38,972 nt of DNA from Candidatus Lloydbacteria bacterium RIFCSPLOWO2_01_FULL_50_20 (GTDB lineage Bacteria > Patescibacteriota > Minisyncoccia > Phycocordibacterales > UBA6899), in NCBI GenBank assembly GCA_001821435.1, contig MHLP01000002.1, forward strand, positions 1-38,972. Direction: 5' to 3'. A program made the translations under genes and the position numbers. The notes beneath the pieces are model-generated. The model ran no database searches and was not told the origin of the DNA. It saw only the letters and a program-made list of their open reading frames with translations. This document shows positions 1 through 7,485 of the stretch, piece after piece (the stretch's first letter is position 1; every line of letters begins with the position of its first letter).

Positions 1-40
1 AGATGGGACTGCGCTGGTTCGCCTATAACATGCTGGTGAT

Positions 41-274
41 TTAGGCGTACCTTGGTGACACGGGGTGTTTTCTACAGAGCACTCCTGTCTCCCCGCTATT
101 GGCGAGTTCACGTATCTTTTGAGTTAAATCATATGACACTGCGATCCATGTTGCGATAATGGCACTCCGATAAGACTCTGCTCTCAATGCTCGAATTGCC
201 TCTTCGATATAAGATCGAGAATTGGCATCACGCACTTCTAACGCTAGTTCATCGATGTTGTTTAAAACAGTCAT
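41..274 (-). pseudogene. N-terminal fragment of a hypothetical protein
   Basis: The first ~60 residues read like an intact protein start, with an amphipathic helical stretch containing RAESYRSAIIATWIAVSYDL followed by KIRELANSGE. That pattern is familiar from uncharacterised helical proteins that are normally a few hundred residues long. The frame then ends after about 15 unrelated-looking residues at a TAA at 41-43. Neither other frame clearly continues the protein within the ~40 bases left. I read it as a truncated or frameshifted relic; a function cannot be given. A sequencing error is also possible because the break is near the window edge. Confidence 0.45.
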
Positions 275-399
275 AAATTACGAATACCGAAGCTACTCGG
301 TCGTGAACTTTTTTGAGAGCCTTTCGGGGCTTCTCGGTCGCCTCTTGGGTCTCTGCGTCGGGGGTGCCGTAGTGGACGCACTTCGAACCTGTTTGGTGG

Positions 400-613
400 C
401 ATAAAGAATGCCCAGATGCCCCATATTAGCGATATTGACTAGAAACGTCTACTGTATGAGCTCAAGTGGTGGGCAGACTTGTGGAAAGAGCGAAGCCGCA
501 AAGAGTGACTCGCACTTAAGACCGACTTCCGAACGATTGACTGGGTAAAGGCATATCCATTTCCAGAGAGTGCTCTACAGGAAATTAAGGAGTTACTCCT
601 GCTTGTTCCCTAA
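400..613 (+). pseudogene. Decayed reading frame, unknown product
   Basis: In the frame ending at TAA 611-613 the translation has protein-like composition (for example YELKWWADLWKERSRKE, then DFRTIDWVKAYPFPESALQE) but is broken by an in-frame TAG near 458 and a TGA near 510. Because TGA serves as a normal stop elsewhere in the window, recoding is not a good explanation. The 275-400 stretch upstream has no convincing gene; it contains a small GC hairpin around 315-335. I interpret this as a remnant of a gene at the decayed left side of the element. The call rests on composition only. Confidence 0.25.
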
Positions 614-1433
614 GAACGACAACCCGCTGCTGCATTTTTGCTAATGCACCATCGACCTCAGTGCTAATTTCTACATCTACGCGATCAATGCTCTCAAGAT
701 TTCTTGCGAATTTTTTAAAGTCTGTATGTCTTCGAAAATATTTGAAGTTTGTTCCTTCATGCATCCACAACGCAAACCTACCGCGACCATAGGATCTCCG
801 CAGTTTTTCGTTATAAATCTTAACCTGAATGAGTGATTTTATCCCGCCGGGGAAAGATTCTCTATAAAAGTTTTCAATGCCTGTTGCAAAAAGCTCTAAG
901 TTGGTGGCATATGACTCTCTCTGGGCAGCAGGATTGGGTGTGGCGTTACTCCTTAAAAGATCAATCAACCTGTCATTTACTTTCAAAAGCCGGTCGTAAT
1001 CGTCTCGGAGCGCAGACAGGATACAATTAACTTCACTAACAGCTGAATGCACCCAGAGTAATTTATTGTGTATGTAATAACTGTTTATCCTAAAGTTTGG
1101 AATATCGGGGTCCATGTATATTCCTGCCATCGCGGGCATGTTGACGAAATTTATCGCAAACGCCCTTGGATCATTTATTTGCCTAACTTCTACTACAAGA
1201 GTTCGCAGGTTCCCGACAAAATAAGCAAGTTTTTCTTGCGTGTTATGAAAGCTGTTTAGGGTATAGGTGATATCCACTTCTATTCGGCGGAGGATCTCGA
1301 GTCTTCGTTCACGTGCATCAAGCTTGCTTTTTACCCAATAGCCAAGAGCGGACAGTAGCACAGCAAATGCAGAGCCACCAAATGCCCCAATAAGCTCCTG
1401 CCACCTATATAGTGTTTCGCTTGGTAACCCCAT
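585..1433 (-). CDS. Membrane-anchored hypothetical protein
   Basis: About 282 residues from the ATG at 1433; an upstream in-frame start at 1532 would add 33 residues that do not look like a natural N-terminus. Near residues 12-32 there is one hydrophobic segment (LIGAFGGSAFAVLLSALGYW) followed by a charged stretch (KSKLDARERRLEILRRIE). The remaining ~230 residues are predicted largely helical and charged, so one N-terminal membrane anchor with a cytoplasmic helical domain is likely. No catalytic motif is recognised. It is divergently arranged with the PemK-like toxin gene at 1616. A single-TM plus helical body is common in accessory and defence loci, but no function can be assigned. Confidence 0.7.
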   Translation of the reverse strand: MGLPSETLYRWQELIGAFGGSAFAVLLSALGYWVKSKLDARERRLEILRRIEVDITYTLNSFHNTQEKLAYFVGNLRTLVVEVRQINDPRAFAINFVNMPAMAGIYMDPDIPNFRINSYYIHNKLLWVHSAVSEVNCILSALRDDYDRLLKVNDRLIDLLRSNATPNPAAQRESYATNLELFATGIENFYRESFPGGIKSLIQVKIYNEKLRRSYGRGRFALWMHEGTNFKYFRRHTDFKKFARNLESIDRVDVEISTEVDGALAKMQQRVVVLREQAGVTP

Positions 1434-1615
1434 ACGGAATGATACTACGCGCACTTTAAGCGAAGTAAAGGGTGCCACAAACACCCTCGTGCACGGCCAG
1501 CTGGAGGAGGTAATTTGCTCTAGAACGAACAAGGAAACTTGTTACGAGCGTGGGTGGCACCCAAAACTAAGTCGTCATTTTGAGTTTTTCGCATTTTGGA
1601 TTAATGTAAGAAACA

Positions 1616-2038
1616 GTGTTATACCAACCTGATGAGGGAACCGTCCTATTTTGCGACTTTGATGGTTTTGTTGAACCTGAAATAATAAAAAGTCGACCGG
1701 TAGTAGTCTTAAAGAAACACAGCACCAACAGCAAGTTGGTGACCATCGTGCCCCTAAGCACTACGGCCCCAACTCATGTCATGCCTTACCACTTTGAGTT
1801 TGTGAGCAATCCGGTACCGACGGCAAGAATGGGTGACATAACTTGGGCAAAATGTGACATGGTGGTGACGATTTCCCTGGAAAGGCTTGATAGATTCAAG
1901 ATTAAATCATATGGGAAACGAGAATATGTTGAGGGGCACATTTCTCGCGAAGATCTGGCCTCAATAAGGGAGTGCGTGGCAATCGCCCTTGGTTTGACCG
2001 AGAATATTGCTGATGAAAAAAAGCCTGTGGATAGCTAA
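1616..2038 (+). CDS. PemK/MazF-family toxin-like endoribonuclease
   Basis: A 140-residue protein with the beginning typical of this fold: GTVLFCDFDGF, then KSRPVVVLKK, TIVPLSTTAP and a C-terminal helix rich in RECVAIALG. The family cleaves RNA, usually mRNA, and is normally neutralised by a small protein antitoxin encoded just upstream. This member belongs to the longer 'CDFDGF...PVIV' branch often found in phages and mobile elements. The chosen start is GTG at 1616; there is no strong ribosome-binding site and no in-frame ATG nearby. Only about 180 bases separate it from the divergent gene at 1433, and no antitoxin-like frame is seen there. A structured RNA with a terminator follows directly downstream. 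Whether the protein is active cannot be judged from sequence alone. Confidence 0.85.
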   Translation: MLYQPDEGTVLFCDFDGFVEPEIIKSRPVVVLKKHSTNSKLVTIVPLSTTAPTHVMPYHFEFVSNPVPTARMGDITWAKCDMVVTISLERLDRFKIKSYGKREYVEGHISREDLASIRECVAIALGLTENIADEKKPVDS

Positions 2039-2085
2039 TTTGGGTTCTACTTTATGGGTTTTTGGAGAATTGTGTCCTGCGACAC

Positions 2086-2346
2086 TCATTGACTCTTCAT
2101 GTGTATATCGTAGACTGAAATTGATCCCGAAAGGGGCTTGCAAGACTTCGGTGTTACAGCCGGAGCAGGTCTTGGCAGGAGCGAAGACAAGCTCGCCAGG
2201 GCCTTAGAGTGAAGTGAGAAGAACACCAGAAGTGGTGTCTTTTCTTTTACCCCCTCCCATACCTCAAATTGAGCGGGTCCCATACGGGTTACTTCATCAA
2301 GGCCTTTTGATTCCTTTGTATCGTCCAGATATAAATATTCAACCAA
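2086..2346 (-). CDS. Doubtful small protein at the end of the helicase operon
   Basis: An 86-codon frame starting at TTG 2346, overlapping the end of the gene at 2339. The first ~36 residues look protein-like (for example KESKGLDEVTRMGPAQFEVW). The rest (about 2086-2235) is antisense to the structured RNA and has low-complexity composition (LASLSSLLPRPAPAV). It could be a translationally coupled last gene, a gene whose 3' part was replaced, or chance. No domain recognised. Confidence 0.25.
   Translation of the reverse strand: MVEYLYLDDTKESKGLDEVTRMGPAQFEVWEGVKEKTPLLVFFSLHSKALASLSSLLPRPAPAVTPKSCKPLSGSISVYDIHMKSQ
2089..2116 (+). promoter_or_regulatory. Putative sigma70-type promoter of the structured RNA
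   Basis: TTGACT (2089-2094), a 16-base spacer and TAGACT (2111-2116). The -35 matches five of six consensus bases and the -10 four of six. It would start a transcript near 2123, just before the first hairpin. It lies after the toxin stop codon. Confidence 0.4.
2118..2249 (+). ncRNA. Structured small RNA downstream of the PemK-like toxin
   Basis: This stretch has no convincing protein on the plus strand but dense pairing potential. Elements seen: CCC-GAAA-GGG tetraloop hairpin (2126-2135); CAAGAC (2141-2146) with GTCTTG (2169-2174), enclosing TTCGGT/GCCGGA (2147-2152 with 2159-2164, loop GTTACA); GGC+GAGC (2174-2182) with GCTC+GCC (2191-2197); GGTCTT (2168-2173) with AGGGCC (2198-2203); and GGGCTTG (2134-2140) with CAAGCTC (2188-2194). 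It ends in an intrinsic terminator. Some of these stems exclude each other, so two folds are possible. It is not tRNA, tmRNA, SRP RNA or RNase P RNA by motif. A putative promoter at 2089-2116 fits a stand-alone transcript of ~125 nt, or it may be the 3' part of the toxin transcript. Confidence 0.5.
2223..2249 (+). terminator. Intrinsic terminator after the toxin/RNA unit
   Basis: ACACCA (2223-2228), loop GAAG, TGGTGT (2233-2238), then CTTTTCTTTTA. A T-rich tail on the plus strand only points to rightward transcription ending here. Confidence 0.65.
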
Positions 2347-2854
2347 CAGTGCTCTCTCCAGAGAGCCCCCGTTTTTTAAGCATCTCTTTTTTCATGACCT
2401 CTATCGGGTCTTCAAAATTAATGAAAGCTTTTACGGTTCCATCTGCCTGTGTATTTGGCCTGAGTCCTCCTTTGCCGTCGTCTACAAATTCAACTGTCAG
2501 GTTGTTGCGGGCCATTATATCGTCGGGCACCTCGTGGTTGATGTGGTGATTTTCAATTTCCTTCTTTGCTGGCTGATGTGCAACTTCACCGTCAACCTTT
2601 CTTGTTTCGTCGACATCATAAATCGGATCCGTCTTTCCAGAAGGTCGGTAAATACGCATATTTAGTCCTCCATCAGCATCCTCAAATACTGCACTTATTC
2701 CTACGCTCCTCATGCTTGAGGGCAGGCTTTTCGTGTTTTTGAAGTCTGCAATATAAAAAGCCTTCTTTATACCCCCCTGCGGGAAGGCTTTTGATAACGC
2801 CTCTTTTGCGGTCTTGAATGCCCTGTGGTTAAGTTTATTTTTTCGAGGCTTCAT
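2339..2854 (-). CDS. Hypothetical protein, fifth gene of the helicase operon
   Basis: 171 residues beginning MKPRKNKLNHRAFK; the N-terminal 25 residues are strongly basic, which would suit nucleic-acid contact. The middle contains IKKAFYIADFKNTK and a beta-rich stretch (ISAVFEDADGGLNMRIYRP); the C-terminal third is acidic and mixed (VEFVDDGKGGLRPN). No family recognised and no membrane segment. The ATG lies 2 bases after the stop of the nuclease gene, so it is almost certainly co-transcribed and probably coupled to it. It may be a partner or inhibitor of the nuclease, but that is inferred from gene order only. Confidence 0.75.
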   Translation of the reverse strand: MKPRKNKLNHRAFKTAKEALSKAFPQGGIKKAFYIADFKNTKSLPSSMRSVGISAVFEDADGGLNMRIYRPSGKTDPIYDVDETRKVDGEVAHQPAKKEIENHHINHEVPDDIMARNNLTVEFVDDGKGGLRPNTQADGTVKAFINFEDPIEVMKKEMLKKRGLSGESTVG

Positions 2855-2856
2855 TT

Positions 2857-3330
2857 TTAATTTCCCCCCTCAAAGTCGCGCAGAATCTGAAGATATTGCT
2901 CCTGTAGCTCTTTCGGAATATGTGGGTGCTCAAGGGACGATATCTTCCCCTCGTTCTCGCAGATCGTTTTAACATCATCAAAATAGAACCCTTCATTCGT
3001 GGCAATGAAAAGAAACGATGGATTCCACGATTCACTCATGCGGTGGGCATAACGATATACATAGCCCTGATTTAAAACATGCTGATATTTAACCTCGATC
3101 AGCCGAACTTCCTTTGTGACCTTGTTGATTACCGCAAAGTCCGGTGAAGTCCGGAGGGTTTCAAGTGTCCCCTTATCCTCAGAAAATCCTTCTGAAACGA
3201 GCTCGGGAACAATCTTCTCATAGCCAAATTCGAGGACCGTAAAATGCCCAGTCTCACGAAGCATCTGCGCAAAGAGAGTTTCTGCAATTTTCCCCTTAAC
3301 AAGATTTCGTGCAAAAGAAACGTTACTCAT
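2857..3330 (-). CDS. PD-(D/E)XK-type nuclease
   Basis: 157 residues with the order expected of a restriction-endonuclease-like fold: an N-terminal helix with a conserved glutamate (GKIAETLFAQML, about residues 13-24), a strand ending in SPDFAVIN (about 62-69) and the catalytic strand RLIEVKYQ (about 76-83). D, E and K are all present, so it may be an active metal-dependent DNase. The C-terminal half carries aromatic residues and charged helices. It sits 5 bases downstream of the membrane protein gene and 2 bases upstream of the hypothetical gene. Such small nucleases occur in defence operons and in recombination loci. Alternative: a structural, inactive REase-fold subunit. Confidence 0.7.
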   Translation of the reverse strand: MSNVSFARNLVKGKIAETLFAQMLRETGHFTVLEFGYEKIVPELVSEGFSEDKGTLETLRTSPDFAVINKVTKEVRLIEVKYQHVLNQGYVYRYAHRMSESWNPSFLFIATNEGFYFDDVKTICENEGKISSLEHPHIPKELQEQYLQILRDFEGGN

Positions 3331-3335
3331 ACGAT

Positions 3336-4040
3336 TTATGCTGGGATGTCATAACTTTTTTTTAATTCCTCCAACTCCTCTGGGTCCACCAGCTCTTTTC
3401 TTCTACGTTCTTGTTCCAGCTGTTTAATTTCATGCAACAGCGTAGTCACATCGCTTTCCCAAACGCCCTCAATATATGAACCTATGGAAAACGGCCTGTA
3501 TTTGGTTGAGTATTGACCGTAGTCGACCGAGCAGCTTACTTCAAATACCTTCTTTTCGTCACTGAGAAGCGTGAGGGTTAAGTAGGTTTCGTTTTCTGGG
3601 CCACTCGTTTGTTTTTGCTTAATCCTGTATGTGTTATCACCAATTACTAATTCGTACTCATCTTTTTCTTTATCTATGTATCTCGCATTCTTTACAATTT
3701 TGGGCACATAATTTCTGTCTTTTTTTATCCAGCTTGGAAAGTGCTGTGTTTCTTCGTAAACTTCCACCATAAGGTCATCGAGTTTTCTGCTTTCGGCAAG
3801 CTCCCTTCTTTCTTTGGCAAACTCTCTTATTTTCATTGCCTTTTCTAGTTCAGGGTCTCTTTGGGTAAGTATATCAATAAGGTTGTCGTTATTAACTGGA
3901 GCAGTGACACTTTGCTCAGGCTGCTGTTCAGTTTTTTTTCTTTGAATAAGCAAGGCGACAACAATAAAGGCTCCTAAGGCCACCCAAAAGCTCTGAAAGA
4001 TAAGCCCCAATAATATCGCTGAAAATATTGCCCAAATCAT
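3336..4040 (-). CDS. Membrane-anchored protein of the helicase operon
   Basis: 234 residues. Residues ~2-33 are hydrophobic with a short break (MIWAIFSAILLGLIFQSFW, then VALGAFIVVALLI), giving one long or two short membrane segments, followed by RKK. The rest is soluble: a charged helical part (residues ~45-95), then a beta-rich domain (YELVIGDNTYRI, TYLTLTLLSDEKKVFEV) and a C-terminal charged helix. No enzyme motif seen. The ATG is 12 bases after the helicase stop and the next ATG is 5 bases after this stop, so it belongs to the same transcript. Such a protein could tether the helicase-nuclease to the membrane or act as an effector; this is inference from context. Confidence 0.75.
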   Translation of the reverse strand: MIWAIFSAILLGLIFQSFWVALGAFIVVALLIQRKKTEQQPEQSVTAPVNNDNLIDILTQRDPELEKAMKIREFAKERRELAESRKLDDLMVEVYEETQHFPSWIKKDRNYVPKIVKNARYIDKEKDEYELVIGDNTYRIKQKQTSGPENETYLTLTLLSDEKKVFEVSCSVDYGQYSTKYRPFSIGSYIEGVWESDVTTLLHEIKQLEQERRRKELVDPEELEELKKSYDIPA

Positions 4041-4052
4041 ATATGACTTTCT

Positions 4053-7000
4053 TCAAATAACTAATGAATTAAGAGCTTGCGCTACTTTTGCAATCTGGGC
4101 ATCCGAATCACGTTCCCAGTCTCGATGTGAGATGCGAACAAATCTCCAGCCAGCCCTTTCAAGAATCCCCTGTCGCCACACATCATAGAAGTTTTGCCTG
4201 TCTTTCATGTCGAAGTGAGTAGGTCCGTCACACTCTACTGCTACCCAGTTCTTACCATCTCCTGCAACAAGATCAATGGAGAACCCTGCTGCCTCATATT
4301 GTGGCCACACTTTCATGCCACTGCGTTCAAGCGCTTGTGCAACCTGCTCTTCAAATTTGGAATCGAAGATGCCTTGTGGTATTTCACTCACAGTACTACG
4401 AGCTGAGTGGAGGAGAAATTCTTTCAAAAGACCATTTGGGAGATCGTCCGGTGTGACCGATGACACGGCTATAAGCTTCTTCTTTGCGCGAGTAATTGAA
4501 ACATTAAATACATTTGGCTTTTCCAAGAAGTTAAGTGTTCCATGATGAAACTTCGGGTCGAGGGAGAGTGAGAGAATCACCACGTCTTTCTCATCTCCCT
4601 GGAGGCTGTGAGCAGTGCCCACTACAATCTTGTGGCGTTCTAATTCTGTAAGCGAAAGATAATTTGGAAGAGCCTTCGTTATTGCATTAACTTGGTCCCT
4701 AAAAGGAGAGAGGATGCCTATGGTGGTGGGCTTGTCGCTCGGTGATTGAGCGATCAATTGTTTTACGTGCTTGAAAATCGCCTCAATCTCTATGGGGTTG
4801 GCTGCACCCTCTGTTCGCTTACCTTTAACATAGTCGAGCTGTATCGCTGTTTCTTGCTCGGCAAGTCCCATTTTCGGTTTATGAGTCATGATGCGAATCT
4901 GATCTTCATAGAACATCTTGTTTGAGAAACCAATGATGTGTGGGTCGGAGCGGAAGTGCTCGTCAAGCATGAAGTAGTTCGCTTGAGGTACAAGGTTCTC
5001 TGCCACATCGAAGAGGCTATTTGTGGAGAATCTGTAGTTAGCTTGTATGTCTGGTGGAACATTGTTTTTTGCAAACGACGAATATTCCGCCTGTTTACCA
5101 AGAAAGACAACATGATTGAGCTGCTTTGGATCACCCACGATAAGTGCCCTGTTGGCGCGGTAGAGTGCGGGAATCGCCGAAGCAAGATCACACTGACTCG
5201 CCTCATCAAATATCACGAGGTCGAACATGCCTGGTTGGACCGGTAGGATTTGCGAGAGATGATATGTCGTACTTGCCCAACACGGGAACGATGCGAGAAG
5301 AGTATCTGTTTTTACCTGATCAAGAAGAGCGAGTTTCTCTCTAATATTTGCGGTGCGAAGAGACTTAACAAACTTCTTCAACTCAACACGCTTTTCATAA
5401 TTATGGACTATAAGGTGAAGGTTGCCGAGTAGTCGTGCCTTAAGATTATTAAGTGCAAGCTTTCTCAATTGAATTTTGAGAGATTGAATCTCCGTCCATA
5501 TTTGATCTACTGCGTCGAACTTGGCTATCTCTGCTTCAACCTCCTCACGTTCACGCTCATTTACTATGCGTTCAGCCATAAGTACGAGGTCCTGTGCTGT
5601 GGTGTTTTCAGGTGCACCCAACTGCAAGCGGATGCTCTTGATTGTTCGATCGCCCCACCACGTCTGAACAAAAAAGCCCTTATTACGTATTAATGCATCT
5701 GCTCCTTTAATTTTTTCTTTTAAGCGTGCGGCCTTTGCCTTTTTGAGCGAAAGACCGCCCGAGTCGAATTCAACATTAAGTCGAGAGTTTATTTCCTCAA
5801 TCTTGTCGTGTACCGAAGTCCAACTGCGCTCGTTGGTGATCGCTTCTGTAAACTCTTCTTCAAGTTCAGTGAGTTTGTTTTGTGCTATCTCGTGTTCTTT
5901 GATGGCCGCTTCAATATGATTTTTTTGGTAGGGATTTTCGTTTGCCGTGCTTTTGGGACCGGTAATCACATCGAGCTTATCTGCCAATGCTCTTTGCGCC
6001 TTTCGTGCCCCTGAACGCGCAACGGAGTAAGGACCGACGAACTCTTCTAGCCACGCAGACACAACATCAACGGCCTTATCCATTCTCGATACAAAAAGTA
6101 CTCGCTTGCCTCCAAGTAGGTGGTCGAGAATAATTGCAGCGATAGTGTATGACTTCCCAGTGCCAGGTGGCCCCGAAACGACGGTGAGGTTATTCTTTCT
6201 TGCATTCACTACAATCTTCTTTTGTGTGTCGCTCAGATCAAACGGAAAAAGGTTGTGCCAATTCCCGTCCTCTGGCTGTGTCGATTCTGAAAATCCGCTC
6301 GAGGTTTGATCTTCTACTGCTGATACCGGATTGCCTGCGGCGAGAGCATTTTCAAGCAGAAGAAAATCAAGTGCCGTTTTGTCTTTTGCGTTTATAAGAA
6401 TGTTGCTAAGCTCTTCCACTACCGTACCTTCTCCCTCTTGTTTGGGGGCAAGTATAAGGCAGTGTGCCGGACAAAGCTTATAGCCCTCTTTTTCACCCTC
6501 AATTGCATCAAACTCAACGAAGGACGAGGGATTTCCGTTCTCTTTAAATATCTCGGGAAAGTAATTGCTTAGGCTCTCGAAAAACTTCTGAACGCTATCA
6601 AACGTCAGTGGCCACTCGGGAATAGCCGAATACAAATCTTGAAAGCGTACTTCGAGTTCCTCGTCATTTTCTGCGCTCACCACCCCGGCAATAAGTGACT
6701 GGTTAAGGTGAACAGTGTCATCTTCCTTTAGGGTGAAGATCACACTGTCGGCCTCTGTTTTTTCAGCATCAACTTTTAGGTAGAGCAGGGGTGCATTGAT
6801 CTTGCTCGTGCGATTGCCATTACCTCTAAAACCTTTAACAAAAAGTGTGCCGATAATGATTTCAAACTCTGATGCCTGTGCTCTCACCTTATAGAGCATG
6901 TCGAGAGCTTCTTTGCTCTTCAGTTCAAATTTACCGTTCGCTAATTGCTCAAGAGCATTCGGCTTTAGGGGGATAAACGAGACATCACCAGTTGTAACGT

Positions 7001-7298
7001 CGGTTAGTGCGACTGAACGCATGATTGCCTGTGCGCAATCCTTCAAATAGCCGACGAGCGAAATAACCCGCTCTGATGCATTAGTGCGCTCCTGTTCTTC
7101 TGCAGTGAATTGTGCTACCAAATTCTCATCACTCAGCTTGCCCACGTTTACTTGCGTAGTATTCTCATCAAAACCACCTTTTTTCTCACAGTCTCCACAA
7201 ATCTGCCCGTACTTTACTTTTTTTTCTTTGCACACAATACAATGTGGCTTATTTGCCCAATATCTCTTCGCGTCAAATTGTCTTTGGTAACTGGCCAT
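4053..7298 (-). CDS. SF1 (DNA2/UPF1-like) helicase with zinc finger and C-terminal Vsr/DUF559-like nuclease
   Basis: About 1,081 residues from the ATG at 7298, which lies one base after the stop of the HTH gene; a TTG at 7358 in the same frame would overlap that gene by 59 bases. Order of parts: CIVC...CGDC zinc finger (about residues 20-37); a ~300-residue unassigned region; the helicase core with GPPGTGKS Walker A (about 376-383), VIFDEASQCD motif II, GDPKQL motif III, and NVSITRAKKK motif VI preceded by GTAHSLQGDE; a long coiled, insertion-like segment between motifs I and II; then a C-terminal nuclease domain (last ~90 residues) with FSIDLVAG and VAVECDGPTH, as in DUF559/Vsr-type endonucleases. 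Helicase-nuclease fusions of this sort are common in anti-phage loci and DNA repair. ATP-dependent DNA or RNA unwinding is expected; the target is unknown. Confidence 0.9.
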   Translation of the reverse strand: MASYQRQFDAKRYWANKPHCIVCKEKKVKYGQICGDCEKKGGFDENTTQVNVGKLSDENLVAQFTAEEQERTNASERVISLVGYLKDCAQAIMRSVALTDVTTGDVSFIPLKPNALEQLANGKFELKSKEALDMLYKVRAQASEFEIIIGTLFVKGFRGNGNRTSKINAPLLYLKVDAEKTEADSVIFTLKEDDTVHLNQSLIAGVVSAENDEELEVRFQDLYSAIPEWPLTFDSVQKFFESLSNYFPEIFKENGNPSSFVEFDAIEGEKEGYKLCPAHCLILAPKQEGEGTVVEELSNILINAKDKTALDFLLLENALAAGNPVSAVEDQTSSGFSESTQPEDGNWHNLFPFDLSDTQKKIVVNARKNNLTVVSGPPGTGKSYTIAAIILDHLLGGKRVLFVSRMDKAVDVVSAWLEEFVGPYSVARSGARKAQRALADKLDVITGPKSTANENPYQKNHIEAAIKEHEIAQNKLTELEEEFTEAITNERSWTSVHDKIEEINSRLNVEFDSGGLSLKKAKAARLKEKIKGADALIRNKGFFVQTWWGDRTIKSIRLQLGAPENTTAQDLVLMAERIVNEREREEVEAEIAKFDAVDQIWTEIQSLKIQLRKLALNNLKARLLGNLHLIVHNYEKRVELKKFVKSLRTANIREKLALLDQVKTDTLLASFPCWASTTYHLSQILPVQPGMFDLVIFDEASQCDLASAIPALYRANRALIVGDPKQLNHVVFLGKQAEYSSFAKNNVPPDIQANYRFSTNSLFDVAENLVPQANYFMLDEHFRSDPHIIGFSNKMFYEDQIRIMTHKPKMGLAEQETAIQLDYVKGKRTEGAANPIEIEAIFKHVKQLIAQSPSDKPTTIGILSPFRDQVNAITKALPNYLSLTELERHKIVVGTAHSLQGDEKDVVILSLSLDPKFHHGTLNFLEKPNVFNVSITRAKKKLIAVSSVTPDDLPNGLLKEFLLHSARSTVSEIPQGIFDSKFEEQVAQALERSGMKVWPQYEAAGFSIDLVAGDGKNWVAVECDGPTHFDMKDRQNFYDVWRQGILERAGWRFVRISHRDWERDSDAQIAKVAQALNSLVI

Positions 7299-7299
7299 A

Positions 7300-7479
7300 T
7301 CATTTAATAAGCTTGAGTACGTCGCTTTTTTTGAAACGGCGGTCTCCGCGATTCCCAAAACGTATCGCCCTTATGATTCCCTTATTATCCCAATTCCTTA
7401 GTGTATTGGGATGGCAGTTTAAAATCTCGCAAGCTTCTTGGAGAGTAAGAATATCCGGCTGTTTTTGTGAGTTTTTCAC
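7300..7479 (-). CDS. Small MerR/HTH_17-type DNA-binding regulator
   Basis: A 59-residue protein found by direct reading, GTG start at 7479 and TGA at 7300-7302, one base before the helicase ATG. The sequence has the excisionase-like winged HTH pattern: LTLQEACEILNCHPNTLRNW, then KGIIRAIRFGN and RRFKKSDVLKLI. This fold binds short palindromic or repeated sites. A perfect 21-base palindrome sits 6 bases upstream of its start, so autoregulation of the operon is the simplest reading. The lack of a clear ribosome-binding site fits a leaderless or very short leader. It could alternatively act as a recombination directionality factor, but the real xis candidate is beside the recombinase. Confidence 0.8.
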   Translation of the reverse strand: MKNSQKQPDILTLQEACEILNCHPNTLRNWDNKGIIRAIRFGNRGDRRFKKSDVLKLIK

Positions 7480-7485
7480 GATAAA

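Noticed and set aside
400-613. TGA recoded as Gly (as in some CPR lineages)
   Set aside because: The same frame also has a TAG, and many intact genes in the window end in TGA.
2007-2207. Plus-strand frame over the structured RNA
   Set aside because: Overlaps the toxin end and the RNA stems; composition is not protein-like and there is no ribosome-binding site.
2118-2249. tmRNA, SRP RNA, RNase P RNA or hammerhead ribozyme
   Set aside because: None of the conserved motifs of these RNAs is present.
4053-7298. Known named defence system (for example Zorya, Hachiman or Mokosh)
   Set aside because: The helicase-nuclease alone does not match the gene sets I know for these; left as a candidate rather than named.
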